NCBI GenBank assembly: GCA_017307285.1 | Contig: JAFKFI010000079.1 | Coordinates: forward strand, 1 to 35,809 | Source of the DNA: Alphaproteobacteria bacterium | GTDB taxonomy: Bacteria; Pseudomonadota; Alphaproteobacteria; Acetobacterales; Acetobacteraceae | Length of the DNA: 35,809 nucleotides | Direction: 5' to 3' | Shown: positions 26,419 through 34,385 of the stretch, one piece after another | How positions within the stretch are numbered: the stretch's first letter is position 1 | How the letters are laid out: each line of letters begins with the position of its first letter | The notes under the pieces: model-generated | Seen by the model: the letters and a program-made list of their open reading frames with translations, nothing else | What the model was told of the DNA's origin: nothing | The model's database searches: none | Program-made: the position numbers and the translations under genes

Positions 26419-27174
26419 TTAACGCGCCGCCGTGCCGAACCGCGCGGCAACACGCGCCTTGGCGACGATCTCGCGCGCCACCTCGGCCGCGAGCAGCCGG
26501 TATCCCGCGTCGGCCATGTGCAGCCCGTCGGCGGAGAGCAACTGCGCCGGTGTCACCAGGCCCTTGTCGAGCCAGGCACGCATCAAGCCGAAGCGGCGGA
26601 TCACCGGCACGCCGTACTTGGCGCCGATGGCGCGGATCGCATCGCGGAACCGCTCCGAGCCCGGCTTGCTTGCCAGCTGGCGGCAGTATTGCGGCTCCAT
26701 CAGCATGACATCCACCCCAGCCGCGCGCATCGTCGTGAGGCCGGCCTCGGTCTGGCCGATGAAGCGGTCAAGTGGCACGTCGCGCAGTGGGTCGTTGCTG
26801 CCCGTCTGCCAGATCACCAGGTCGGGGTGCTCGGCGAGGATGGCGGGCAGGCGCTTGGCCATGTCGTCCGAATCCTCCCCACCTACCCCGCGGTTAAGAA
26901 CGATGATCTGCTCCTGCGGCAGAAGCGCGGACAATTCCACTTGGAGCCGGCTTGGGTAGGTCGCCTGGGGTGAGCTGGCGCCGATGCCCTCGGTCGAAGA
27001 CGAGCCGAACGCAATGATGCGCAATGGCGACTCGTCAGCTATTCGGACAGCGGTCCGGGGTAAGCTCTCCTGTCGCGGCTCGTCCGCCCGTCCGCCCGTC
27101 GGTGCCGCCATGCTCGTCATCATGGCGAGGAGGCAGATCGTCGCGACACGGAATCGTTGCGGCAGGCCGGACAT
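26419..27174 (-). CDS. Exported SGNH/GDSL hydrolase
   Basis: A 251-residue esterase-like protein. An N-terminal signal peptide (RFRVATICLLAMMTSMAAP) is followed by block I with the nucleophile serine in IIAFGSSSTEGIG, the oxyanion glycine in RGVGGEDSDD, block III in TGSNDPLRD, and block V Asp-x-x-His in ADGLHMADAGY. It should act in the periplasm as an esterase or acylhydrolase. The frame extends upstream across the opgC stop, but the start at 27174 gives the signal peptide. Its ribosome site (CGGAAAT) is weak. It lies 40 bases behind opgC on the same strand, suggesting it acts on acyl-modified glucans. Confidence 0.83.
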   Translation of the reverse strand: MSGLPQRFRVATICLLAMMTSMAAPTGGRADEPRQESLPRTAVRIADESPLRIIAFGSSSTEGIGASSPQATYPSRLQVELSALLPQEQIIVLNRGVGGEDSDDMAKRLPAILAEHPDLVIWQTGSNDPLRDVPLDRFIGQTEAGLTTMRAAGVDVMLMEPQYCRQLASKPGSERFRDAIRAIGAKYGVPVIRRFGLMRAWLDKGLVTPAQLLSADGLHMADAGYRLLAAEVAREIVAKARVAARFGTAAR

Positions 27175-27214
27175 ATTTCCGTGAATGTCACAGAAATGAT
27201 CCGATGGCAAGCAA

Positions 27215-28330
27215 TTATCGACGCACGCCGCCCGCCCGAGCCTCCGTTTGAGCCCGCAACGCGGCCTTGGGCCGTTCCAGCAGGATCGCGACGCCGACCA
27301 TGCAGGCGAAGCCCACGCCGTTGACCAGCAACTGCATTTCCCAGGGCGTGCCGAAGGTGCGGAACAACAACCGGCCAAGCAGCGACAGCATCGTACCAGT
27401 GGCGAACACCTCGAGGGAATGGCGGCCACAGAGCTCGACGAAGCTCAGCCAGCGGATCTGCACGAACTCGGCGAACCGCCCCGAGGTCATGCAGACGTAC
27501 ATGAACGCCAGGATGTTCAGCAGCCGCAAGGGAGCCAGGCCGGTCTTGTCCGTGGGAATGTCCATCGGCTTCCACGTCCAGCCCCAGTTGGTCCAGGGCG
27601 CCATCGCCAGCAGCGCGAAGCCGAGATAGGCCCAGCACAGCAGCACGGCCCAGCGCCGGTACGGCACGGAACGGCCGGGGCCAGCGAAATACCCAGCGGC
27701 CGCGACGCCGATGGCGAAGAGGAACTGCCAGGCGAACGGATTGAAGAACCAGCCCTGCCCATCCATCCAGTTCGGCAGGTTGAGTCCGCGATTGAAGTTG
27801 GCCGCCGCCCAGACCGCCCCCGAAATCAGCAGCGTGAGCCAGACGTGGCGCCGCATCCCGAGATAGAGCAGCGGGAATAGCGCGAGCAGCACGATGTAGA
27901 GCGGCAGGATGTTCAGGTTGGATGGCAGCGCGTGCAGCACCAACCCATGCCCGAGCCCGCGCACGCCGCCGTACAGCAGCGGCGCGATGCCGTGCGCCTC
28001 CATCCCGAAATGCCAGAGCCAGCTGCGAATGACCGCCAGCGTGAGGATCAGCATTCCCACCTGGAACAGGTAGATCCGCAAGCATCGCAAGGCGACCTTG
28101 CGGAGTGCCGGCCCGGTCCCCGCCCGCTCGAATTGCTTCCCGTAGGCCAGCATGGAGGAGAAGCCGGCGAGCACGACGAACAGTTCGGCGGCATCCGAGA
28201 AGCCGAAATTGCGCAGCGTGAGGGTATCGAGAAAATTACCCGGCACGTGGTCGATGAAGATCGTCAGCAGCGCGAAGCCGCGCAGGAAGTCGATCCGCCG
28301 ATCGCGCTTGGATTGTGACGAAACCGACAT
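27215..28330 (-). CDS. opgC: OpgC family membrane protein (osmoregulated periplasmic glucan modification)
   Basis: A 371-residue membrane protein with about ten hydrophobic helices. It starts with RDRRIDFLRGFALLTIFIDHVPGNF and continues to FSDAAELFVVLAGFSSMLAYG, both typical of the OpgC/acyltransferase-3-like family that succinylates periplasmic glucans; these are quoted here in parts (RIDFLRGFALL and FSDAAELFVVLAG). The Arg-Asp pair in the first helix and the conserved His (FIDHVPGN) are present. The start at 28330 has AGGAGCAGCA upstream; the frame continues far upstream only as antisense to the transporter gene. No opgG/H glucan synthesis genes are in the window. The substrate is inferred from the family. 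Confidence 0.88.
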   Translation of the reverse strand: MSVSSQSKRDRRIDFLRGFALLTIFIDHVPGNFLDTLTLRNFGFSDAAELFVVLAGFSSMLAYGKQFERAGTGPALRKVALRCLRIYLFQVGMLILTLAVIRSWLWHFGMEAHGIAPLLYGGVRGLGHGLVLHALPSNLNILPLYIVLLALFPLLYLGMRRHVWLTLLISGAVWAAANFNRGLNLPNWMDGQGWFFNPFAWQFLFAIGVAAAGYFAGPGRSVPYRRWAVLLCWAYLGFALLAMAPWTNWGWTWKPMDIPTDKTGLAPLRLLNILAFMYVCMTSGRFAEFVQIRWLSFVELCGRHSLEVFATGTMLSLLGRLLFRTFGTPWEMQLLVNGVGFACMVGVAILLERPKAALRAQTEARAGGVRR

Positions 28331-28507
28331 TGCTGCTCCTGGATGCGGGGGGCGGCGCCCTCGCCGCAAATGGTCCCCAGTGGCGCATCCCTCAAGGCGC
28401 CGATTCGCTCGCAGGTGCAGCATAGCGTGCTCGCACGCGCCTGTCCTCGCCCGAATTATCACGAAGTGTCTCGGCACGGATCGACGGTATGGACGCGTGA
28501 TTAGCTG

Positions 28508-28533
28508 TTGACTCCGATTTATCGACGTATAAT
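28508..28533 (+). promoter_or_regulatory. Candidate promoter with short spacer
   Basis: TTGACT (28508-28513) and a perfect TATAAT (28528-28533) lie before the transporter operon, but only 14 bases separate them, shorter than the usual 16-18. An activator may be required, or the true -35 is different. The rest of the 241-base divergent gap behind opgC shows no other clear element. Confidence 0.4.
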
Positions 28534-28571
28534 CGTGGATACAGTTAACACACATCCACTGGAGTATGATC

Positions 28572-28796
28572 GTGATTGAACGGATCCTTTCGGTGCTCCT
28601 GCTGCTCGCCTGGCAGGGAGCCATGCTGACCGCGCCGGATTTGCGCCAGGGGCTGATCGGGGCCGCGACCAGTATAGCCGTCGGCCTCACGATGATCGTG
28701 CTGCTGGTCGCCGGCGTGAGCGACTCGACGGCCCCCGACGGCACGGACGAGGACGCATCGTTCGAGCAGCTGGCCTTCTCCATCCCCGTCCACTGA
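28572..28796 (+). CDS. Small membrane protein before ABC transporter
   Basis: A protein of about 74 residues with two hydrophobic helices (LSVLLLLAWQGAML and AATSIAVGLTMIVLLVAGV) and an acidic C-terminal tail (DGTDEDASFEQ). The GTG at 28572 lies seven bases from GGAG and is preferred over the ATG at 28566, which almost touches it. No family is recognised. It is 21 bases before the substrate-binding protein gene and probably in the same operon. Confidence 0.5.
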   Translation: MIERILSVLLLLAWQGAMLTAPDLRQGLIGAATSIAVGLTMIVLLVAGVSDSTAPDGTDEDASFEQLAFSIPVH

Positions 28797-28817
28797 ACGG
28801 ACGTCGAGGGAAACTCC

Positions 28818-29927
28818 ATGACCCAAACCAACTCGGCGGTCACGGTCGAAGGGGCGCTGTCGCGCCGGCGCCTGCTGCGCTCCGCCGGTCTCACCGGAGC
28901 GGTCGCCGCGATGGGCGCCATCGGCCATCGCGCGCTCGCCACGAGCCGGCCCGCATCGCTGCCGCACGATCTACTTGACCCACCGATCTGCAACGTCGCG
29001 GACACCGCCCCGCTCACCGTAGTCGAGGGGGCGACCAAGCACCTTCGGCTGACCTGGAACGCCAACGCGATCTGCACCGTCGGCGTGCCGGTGGCGGACG
29101 CCAAGGGGCTGTTCGCCAAGCGAAACCTCAAGGTCGAGCTGATCAATTTCGGCGGCTCCACCGACCAGCTGCTGGAGGCGATCGCCACCGGCAAGGCGGA
29201 TGCCGGGGTGGGCATGGCGCTGCGCTGGCTGAAGCCGCTGGAGCAGGGCTTCGACGTCAAGATCACAACCGCGATCCACGGCGGTTGCATGCGCCTGCTG
29301 GCGGCCAAGGGCTCGGGCATCACCGGGCTCGAAGGCCTCAAGGGCAAGCGCGTCGGCGCCACCGACATGGGCGCGCCCGACAAGAACTTCTTCTCGATCG
29401 GCCTCGCCAAGCGCGGCATCGACCCGATCAAGGACGTGGAGTGGCGCATCTTCCCGGCCGACATGCTCGGCGTTGCGCTGCAGAAGGGCGAGATCGACGC
29501 CTTCGCGCTCGGCGACCCGCTCGGCTGGGTGATCCGCGACCGCGACGGGCTGGTCGAGGTGACGAACAACCTCGCCGGCGAATACGCCCACCGCGCCTGC
29601 TGCATCCTGGGCGTGCGCGGCAGCCTGATCCGCGAGGAACGTCCGGCGGCGGCGGCCGTGACCGAGGCGCTGCTGGAGGCGCAAGACTGGGTCGCCGCCC
29701 ACCCCGACGAGGCGGCGGCGATCTTCGCGCCCTACTCGGCGGCGGCGAAACCCGAACAGCTATCGGCGATGCTGCGCAGCCACACCCACGCCCATCACCC
29801 GACGGGCGACGCGCTGAAGCAGGAGCTCGCCTCCTACATCGCCGAACTGAAAGTCGTCTCGGTGATCAAGCCCCGCACCGACCCCGCCCGACTATCCGAC
29901 AAGGTGTACGCCAATGTTCTCAGCTAA
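28818..29927 (+). CDS. ABC transporter substrate-binding protein, SsuA/NMT1-like
   Basis: A 369-residue periplasmic binding protein. The N-terminus has a Tat signal: SRRRLLRSAGLTGAVAAMG followed by cleavage near ALATS. The body follows the NMT1/SsuA pattern: WNANAICTVGVPVADAKGLF, LKVELINFGGSTDQLLEAI, GKADAGVGMALRWLKP, and GLKGKRVGATDMGAPDKNF, each quoted partially. It would deliver a nitrate, sulfonate, taurine or similar small anion or pyrimidine; the residues do not settle which. GAGGGAAACTCC precedes the ATG. Its last 14 bases overlap the permease gene, so permease translation is coupled. Confidence 0.88.
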   Translation: MTQTNSAVTVEGALSRRRLLRSAGLTGAVAAMGAIGHRALATSRPASLPHDLLDPPICNVADTAPLTVVEGATKHLRLTWNANAICTVGVPVADAKGLFAKRNLKVELINFGGSTDQLLEAIATGKADAGVGMALRWLKPLEQGFDVKITTAIHGGCMRLLAAKGSGITGLEGLKGKRVGATDMGAPDKNFFSIGLAKRGIDPIKDVEWRIFPADMLGVALQKGEIDAFALGDPLGWVIRDRDGLVEVTNNLAGEYAHRACCILGVRGSLIREERPAAAAVTEALLEAQDWVAAHPDEAAAIFAPYSAAAKPEQLSAMLRSHTHAHHPTGDALKQELASYIAELKVVSVIKPRTDPARLSDKVYANVLS

Positions 29928-30939
29928 GCAGCTTCAGCCGGCGGAGGCGGCGAACCAGTCGATTTCGGACGAACCGCTTCGTCCGGCCGCGGAGCCGCGT
30001 GTGTGGACCGTGGGCCTGCTGGCCGCCGCCGCGTGGCTCGCCGCCGCCGCGCTGACCGACCGCTGGCCCGACGCAGACGACTGGGAGCGCACCGGCCTGC
30101 TCGCCGAGTTGATGGCGGCGATCGGGGTGGGGCTGCTCCTCGCGGCGGCGGCGGGAGGCCTGTTTGGCGCCAGGCTGACGCGCTTGCGCCGCATCGGACC
30201 GTGGCTGATCGCGCTGGCGATCGTGCTGGCCGGGTGGGAGGTCGCGACCGCCAAATTGCAACTCTTGCCCCGGCCGTTCTTCGCGCCGCCGCAAGGCTTG
30301 CTGGAGGTGTTCACCGACGATTGGGCACGACTCGGAGACAGCGTGCTGCATTCGCTGATCCTGCTGATCGGCGGGTACGTGATCGGCGCCGCCGCCGGCT
30401 TCACCACCGGCGTGCTGATCGGCTGGTCGAGCGCGGCGGGCTACTGGGTGCATCCCGTGCTGCGCCTGGTCGGCCCGCTGCCGGCAACGGCGTGGCTGCC
30501 GCTCGCCTTCTTCGCCTTCCCGACGAGCGGCAGCGCCAGCACCTTCCTCGTCGCCCTTGCCACCGCCTTTCCCGTCACGGTGCTTACCTGGTCAGGCGTG
30601 GCGGGCGTGAATCGCGCCTATTATGACGTGGCGCGCACGATGGGCGCTGGGCAGCGGTTTCTCGTGCTGAAAGTCGCCATTCCGGCGGCAATGCCCTCGG
30701 TGTTCGTCGGGCTGTTCATGGGGCTCGGCGCGTCCTTTTCGGTGCTCGTGGTCGCCGAGATGATGGGTGTGAAGGCCGGGCTCGGCTGGTATCTGCAATG
30801 GGCGCAAGGCTGGGCGGCCTACGGCAACATGTATGCCGCGCTGCTGGTGATGGCGCTGATGTGCTCCGGCCTGATCACCTTGCTGTTCCGGCTGCGCGAC
30901 CGGCTGCTTTCCTGGCAGAAGGGGCTGGTGCAATGGTAG
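29914..30939 (+). CDS. ABC transporter permease, SsuC/TauC-like
   Basis: A 341-residue inner-membrane protein. Its C-terminal 250 residues form the usual six-helix permease domain with the EAA-like loop RTMGAGQRFLVLKVAIPAAMP that contacts the ATPase, and it ends in the typical AALLVMALMCSGL helix. The N-terminus is longer than usual: about 90 extra residues with two additional helices (VGLLAAAAWLAAAAL and ELMAAIGVGLLLAAAA). It overlaps the upstream binding-protein gene by 14 bases and the ATPase gene by 7 bases, giving a tightly coupled operon. Confidence 0.9.
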   Translation: MFSAKQLQPAEAANQSISDEPLRPAAEPRVWTVGLLAAAAWLAAAALTDRWPDADDWERTGLLAELMAAIGVGLLLAAAAGGLFGARLTRLRRIGPWLIALAIVLAGWEVATAKLQLLPRPFFAPPQGLLEVFTDDWARLGDSVLHSLILLIGGYVIGAAAGFTTGVLIGWSSAAGYWVHPVLRLVGPLPATAWLPLAFFAFPTSGSASTFLVALATAFPVTVLTWSGVAGVNRAYYDVARTMGAGQRFLVLKVAIPAAMPSVFVGLFMGLGASFSVLVVAEMMGVKAGLGWYLQWAQGWAAYGNMYAALLVMALMCSGLITLLFRLRDRLLSWQKGLVQW

Positions 30940-31724
30940 CCGCCGCCCTCGCCGCCCCCGAAACGCAGGCCGGGACCGCGCTGGTGATCCGCGACGTGTC
31001 GCACGAGTTCGATCTGCACGGGCGGGCGTTGCCTGTGCTGGACCGGATCAGCCTGCGCACCGAGCCCGGCGAGTTCGTCGCCCTGCTCGGGCCGAGTGGC
31101 TGCGGGAAGTCCACCTTGCTGCGGCTGGTCGCAGGGCTGGAGGCGCCGCGCGCTGGGCGCATCCTGGTGGACGGAGCGCCGATCGCGGGACCTGATCCGT
31201 CGCGCGTCGTCGTTTTCCAGGACCCCACGCTGTACCCGTGGCGGACGGTGTGGAAGAACGCCGCACTCGGGCTGGAGGCGCGCGGCACGGTTCGCAGCCA
31301 GCGCGACCGGGTGAGCGAGGCGCTCGAGATGGTCGGGCTGTCCGGCTTCGCCCGCGCCTACCCACACCAGCTCTCGGGCGGCATGGCGCAGCGGGCGGCG
31401 CTGGCGCGTGCCCTGGTGAACGACCCCAGCCTGCTGCTGCTCGACGAACCGCTGGGAAAGCTCGATTCGATGACCCGCATCACCATGCAGGCGGAGATCG
31501 TGCGGCTGTGGCAGCGCTCGGGCTTCTCGGCGCTGCTGGTCACCCACGACGTCGAGGAGGCGTTGCTCATGGCAAGCCGGGTGGTCGTACTGAGCGATCG
31601 GCCGGCGCAGATCAAGGCGATCGTGCCGGTAGATCTCGCTTATCCGCGCCATCGCGGCGATCCACGATTGGCGGAGCTGCGGCGCGAGGTGCTGGGACTG
31701 TTGGGATTGGAGGCGAATTGGTGA
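30933..31724 (+). CDS. ABC transporter ATP-binding protein, SsuB/TauB-like
   Basis: A 263-residue ATPase with Walker A GPSGCGKST (53-61), Q-loop VFQDPTLYPWRTV, the signature LSGGMAQR (147-154), Walker B LLLLDEPLGKLD and the H-loop in VTHDVEEAL. This is the NitT/TauT group pattern. The start at 30933 overlaps the permease stop (ATGGTAG), so translation is coupled. Longer frames upstream are permease shadows. A hairpin follows the stop within six bases. Confidence 0.94.
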   Translation: MVAAALAAPETQAGTALVIRDVSHEFDLHGRALPVLDRISLRTEPGEFVALLGPSGCGKSTLLRLVAGLEAPRAGRILVDGAPIAGPDPSRVVVFQDPTLYPWRTVWKNAALGLEARGTVRSQRDRVSEALEMVGLSGFARAYPHQLSGGMAQRAALARALVNDPSLLLLDEPLGKLDSMTRITMQAEIVRLWQRSGFSALLVTHDVEEALLMASRVVVLSDRPAQIKAIVPVDLAYPRHRGDPRLAELRREVLGLLGLEANW

Positions 31725-31730
31725 GGAAAC

Positions 31731-31760
31731 GCGCCCTGCCGCCGGACGGCGGCAGGGCGC
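31731..31760. terminator. Shared hairpin between convergent genes
   Basis: A perfect 13-base-pair stem, GCGCCCTGCCGCC (31731-31743) with GGCGGCAGGGCGC (31748-31760), closes a GGAC loop. It lies six bases after the ATPase stop and six before the DUF2852 stop, so it can serve both strands. No T-run follows on the plus strand. Confidence 0.7.
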
Positions 31761-31766
31761 TTCGGT

Positions 31767-32219
31767 TCAGGCCGCCGTGTCGGTGGTCGGCTCGTCGGGC
31801 GTCGTGCGGCGGCGGCGCTCGGCCATGAACTGGTCGAACTCGGACTTGTCCTTGGCGCGACGCAGGCGCTCGAGATACTCGACGAACTCGCGCTGTTCTT
31901 CTTCCAAGCGGCGGATCGTCTCGGCGCGGTACTCGTCGAACGCCTGGTTGCCGCTCGGGCGCGTGGCGTAGCCCGACCAGCCGCCCCAGTTCCAGCCGCA
32001 GCCGGACCGATGGCCCTGATTCCACACCTGCCCGGCCGGTGCTGGCTGATTGTACCAGCGGCCCGGCCCACCGTATAGCCAGGAGCGCAGCCGGCCACTC
32101 AAGGCCAGATAGATCAGGAAGGCGAGACCGACGGGCCAATACAGGATGAAGCCAAGGACCGTCGCCGCGATCCAGCCTCCCCTGCCGCCCATCTCGTCCA
32201 TCCTAGCCGCGAGGGTCAT
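31767..32219 (-). CDS. DUF2852 domain protein
   Basis: A 150-residue protein with one N-terminal membrane span (GGWIAATVLGFILYWPVGLAFLIYL, about 14-38, quoted as GWIAATVLGFILYWPVG), a Gly/Trp/Asn-rich linker (WNWGGWSGYATRPSGNQAF) and a charged helical C-terminus, EYRAETIRRLEEEQREF followed by AKDKSEFDQFMAERR. This is the DUF2852 pattern found across alphaproteobacteria; its function is unknown. GGAGGCTCG precedes the start. A perfect palindrome lies immediately upstream of that site. It follows the TetR gene on the same strand after 47 bases. Confidence 0.88.
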   Translation of the reverse strand: MTLAARMDEMGGRGGWIAATVLGFILYWPVGLAFLIYLALSGRLRSWLYGGPGRWYNQPAPAGQVWNQGHRSGCGWNWGGWSGYATRPSGNQAFDEYRAETIRRLEEEQREFVEYLERLRRAKDKSEFDQFMAERRRRTTPDEPTTDTAA

Positions 32220-32229
32220 GCGAGCCTCC

Positions 32230-32250
32230 GTGAATGTAAATCACATTCAC
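32230..32250. promoter_or_regulatory. Perfect operator-like palindrome before DUF2852
   Basis: GTGAATGT (32230-32237), five bases, then ACATTCAC (32243-32250): a perfect 8-5-8 inverted repeat in an AT-rich stretch between the TetR stop and the DUF2852 start. It ends about 11 bases from the DUF2852 ATG, just behind its ribosome-binding site. TetR dimers typically bind repeats of this size, so it may be the operator of the neighbouring regulator. Confidence 0.6.
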
Positions 32251-32266
32251 ATAGATACCGCGACCA

Positions 32267-32911
32267 TTACGCTTCTTCAAGCCCGAGCGACTGGAGATAG
32301 ATCAATAATCCGGCTTCGAGCAGATCCTCGGGCGTCATCGGCAGCTTGCGCCGCCCGCCATCGGCGCGCTCGACGAACAACGAGGCGATGCCGTGCGCCA
32401 TCGCCCAGATATGCAGCGCCACCATCAAGGGGGGCGGCCTTGTTCCCTTGCGTTGCAGGCCGCAGGCGAGCTCGGCGGCGCGGCGCAGCACCGTGAAGGC
32501 CTGATCGGAGGCGACTAGCAGTGCGGGATCGGCTTCCAACGGCAGGCCGGAATCGAACATAGCCGCGTAGGAGGCGGGCTCGCGGCGGGCGAACCGAAGA
32601 TACGCTTTGCCGCAATTCTCGATCGCAGTGACCGGGTTCGGCTTGCCCTGGTTCCACGCCGCCTCCAACTCGGCGGCGAAGCGCTCGAAGCCGCGTCGGG
32701 CGATCTCGGCGACCAGCGCGTTGCGGTCGCGGAAATGCCGGTAGGGCGCGGCGGGGCTGACCCCGGCCGCTCTGGCGACCTCGGCGAAGGAGAAGCCGGC
32801 CGGGCCGCTTTCGGCGATCAGGCGCAGCGCGGTCTCGATCAGCGCTTCCCGCAGATTGCCGTGGTGGTAGCTGCCGCGCCCCGCTCCGCCAGATCGCCCG
32901 TCGAACCTCAT
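32267..32911 (-). CDS. TetR/AcrR-family regulator with WHG-type C-terminus
   Basis: A 214-residue repressor. The N-terminal helix-turn-helix starts SYHHGNLREALIETALRL, with the recognition part FAEVARAAGVSPAAPYRHF at about 43-61. The C-terminal ligand domain resembles the WHG group (FARREPASYAAMFDSGL). The inducer is unknown. It sits 11 bases behind the MFS gene and 47 before DUF2852, all on one strand. The palindrome between it and DUF2852 is a plausible target, as is the unseen promoter of the MFS gene. Confidence 0.9.
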   Translation of the reverse strand: MRFDGRSGGAGRGSYHHGNLREALIETALRLIAESGPAGFSFAEVARAAGVSPAAPYRHFRDRNALVAEIARRGFERFAAELEAAWNQGKPNPVTAIENCGKAYLRFARREPASYAAMFDSGLPLEADPALLVASDQAFTVLRRAAELACGLQRKGTRPPPLMVALHIWAMAHGIASLFVERADGGRRKLPMTPEDLLEAGLLIYLQSLGLEEA

Positions 32912-32922
32912 GCGGCATGTGA

Positions 32923-34155
32923 TTACACCATCCGCCGCCGATCACGACCGCCCTCCCGCGCATCGTCGGTGCGCAACGGAACAATGGCGAGGAGGCCGAG
33001 AGTGGCCATCGCGAGCGCGAAGACGATGCCCGAGCGATAGTTGCCCGTGGCATCGACGATCCATCCCGCCAGCAACGGTCCGATACCCGCCGAAATACCC
33101 GACGCGGTGAAGAAGATGCCGAGGATCGCCCCGAGATTGGGCAGCCCGAAGAACTCGATGAGCACGGCCGGCATCAGCGCGATGCGGATGCCGTAGCCGA
33201 GCCCGAGCAGGATCGCGAACGCCACCTGCCAGGCATAGGAGGCCGTCGCCAGCCAGATCAGGTAGCTGGCCGCCATGATGAGGACCGATCCCTTGAACAG
33301 GCGCAGCATTCCGATCCGCTCGCTGAGCGCGCCCATGCCGACACGGCCCAGAATGCCCATGCCGCCCAGGAGCGAGAGCAGCGCGGAGGCGGCGATCTCG
33401 CTCGCGCCGTGGCTCGTGGCAAAGGCCGGCAGGAACACGAAAGGCACGAACAGCGCGGTCGTCGCCAGCACCCACGAGACGTACAGCATGATGAAGGCGC
33501 GGGACCGCACGACGCCGCTCAGCGGGCGCTTTTGCCCAGACGCCGCAAGCGGCCCCGCCCGCACGACGATGGCGCAGCCGGCCAGCAGCGCCGCGCAGAC
33601 CACGCCCAGAACGATATCGGCGAACCGCCAACCGTAGAGCTCGATCATCCAAGCGGCGAAGGGCGGCACCAGCAGCGTGCCGCACCCGGTTCCCGCGGCG
33701 GCAATCCCGAGAGCGGTATTCCGCCGCTTGTCAAACCATCCGCCGATAATGGCGAGCGTCGGCACATAGACACAGGCGGACCCGATGCCGACGCCCAGCC
33801 CATAGGTGATATAGCCGACCCAGACCTCATGGATGAACGCAGTCAAGACGAGGCCGACGCCCATGATGACGGCACCCGCGCCAACGATCATTCTCGGCCC
33901 GAAGCGGTCGCTCACGTGGCCGGCTACGGAGCCAAGCAGGTAGAAGATCAGACCCGTGATGGCGAAGAAGGCCGACGTGGCCGCCCGGCCGGCGCCGAAC
34001 TCGGCGGCGATCGGCTTGAAGAAGACGCCGAAGCTATACGTCACACCAAATACGACGAAGCCGACCACGAAGGCGGCGCCGACCATGACCCAGGCAAGCC
34101 ACCCGTCGGTCTGGCTCGATGCAGATCGAGAGTAGGTCGTGGACTTTTCGAGCAT
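32923..34155 (-). CDS. MFS transporter, OFA/monocarboxylate-like
   Basis: A 410-residue major-facilitator protein with twelve hydrophobic helices. VTYSFGVFFKPIAAEFG and the loop GHVSDRFGPRMIVGAG (motif A) are followed by GLGVGIGSACVYVPTLAIIGGWFDKRRNTALGIA, quoted in parts as GVGIGSACVYVP and GWFDKRRNTALGIA. This is typical of the oxalate/formate antiporter and monocarboxylate branch. The second half repeats motif A (GALSERIGMLRLF). The substrate, probably an organic acid, is inference. The upstream ATG region is divergent from the heat-shock gene. Confidence 0.9.
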   Translation of the reverse strand: MLEKSTTYSRSASSQTDGWLAWVMVGAAFVVGFVVFGVTYSFGVFFKPIAAEFGAGRAATSAFFAITGLIFYLLGSVAGHVSDRFGPRMIVGAGAVIMGVGLVLTAFIHEVWVGYITYGLGVGIGSACVYVPTLAIIGGWFDKRRNTALGIAAAGTGCGTLLVPPFAAWMIELYGWRFADIVLGVVCAALLAGCAIVVRAGPLAASGQKRPLSGVVRSRAFIMLYVSWVLATTALFVPFVFLPAFATSHGASEIAASALLSLLGGMGILGRVGMGALSERIGMLRLFKGSVLIMAASYLIWLATASYAWQVAFAILLGLGYGIRIALMPAVLIEFFGLPNLGAILGIFFTASGISAGIGPLLAGWIVDATGNYRSGIVFALAMATLGLLAIVPLRTDDAREGGRDRRRMV

Positions 34156-34253
34156 GTGCCGCCCCTGCTGAACGGGGACAGGCTAGGAAGCCCGACAGCC
34201 CGGAACAGTCCGCTTCGTGCTCTCACTCATTGCGCGTCAGGGTCCGGGAAGCT

Positions 34254-34282
34254 CTTGAAACCACTGCTTCCGATTGCCAAAT
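34254..34282 (+). promoter_or_regulatory. Sigma-32-like heat-shock promoter
   Basis: CTTGAAA (34254-34260) is a full match to the RpoH -35 element. CCAAAT (34277-34282), 16 bases further, is a partial match to the CCCATNT-type -10. Transcription from about 34290 would give a leader of some 95 bases, the size expected for a ROSE element. Confidence 0.6.
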
Positions 34283-34286
34283 CAAG

Positions 34287-34385
34287 CCTGTCCGAGACGC
34301 CCAATCGGGGTCTCGGGGACTTCGACAGGGCCGGCCCATCCGGGCGGCTCGAACGCAACCTTGCTCCTGCAGGAGGTTCACCGTG
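34287..34385 (+). promoter_or_regulatory. ROSE-type RNA thermometer in the hsp20 leader
   Basis: The leader folds into successive hairpins. The first runs from 34287 to 34329 (CCGAGAC at 34292-34298 with GTCTCGG at 34310-34316, plus outer CCTGT/ACAGG). A second GC-rich hairpin spans about 34330-34350. The last is the decisive one: AACCTTGCTCCT (34357-34368) pairs with AGGAGGTT (34371-34378) and hides the ribosome-binding site AGGAGG. The TTGCTCCT segment facing the site is the conserved ROSE signature, where non-canonical pairs melt on heating. The start codon GTG follows at 34383. Confidence 0.8.

Noticed and set aside
28331-29605. Long N-terminal extension of the opgC frame
   Set aside because: The extension is antisense to the transporter binding-protein gene and low in complexity; the OpgC N-terminus and a ribosome site lie at 28330.
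28572-29927. Toxin-antitoxin pair reading of the small membrane protein and its neighbour
   Set aside because: The neighbour is a clear transporter binding protein, and the small protein shows no known toxin pattern.
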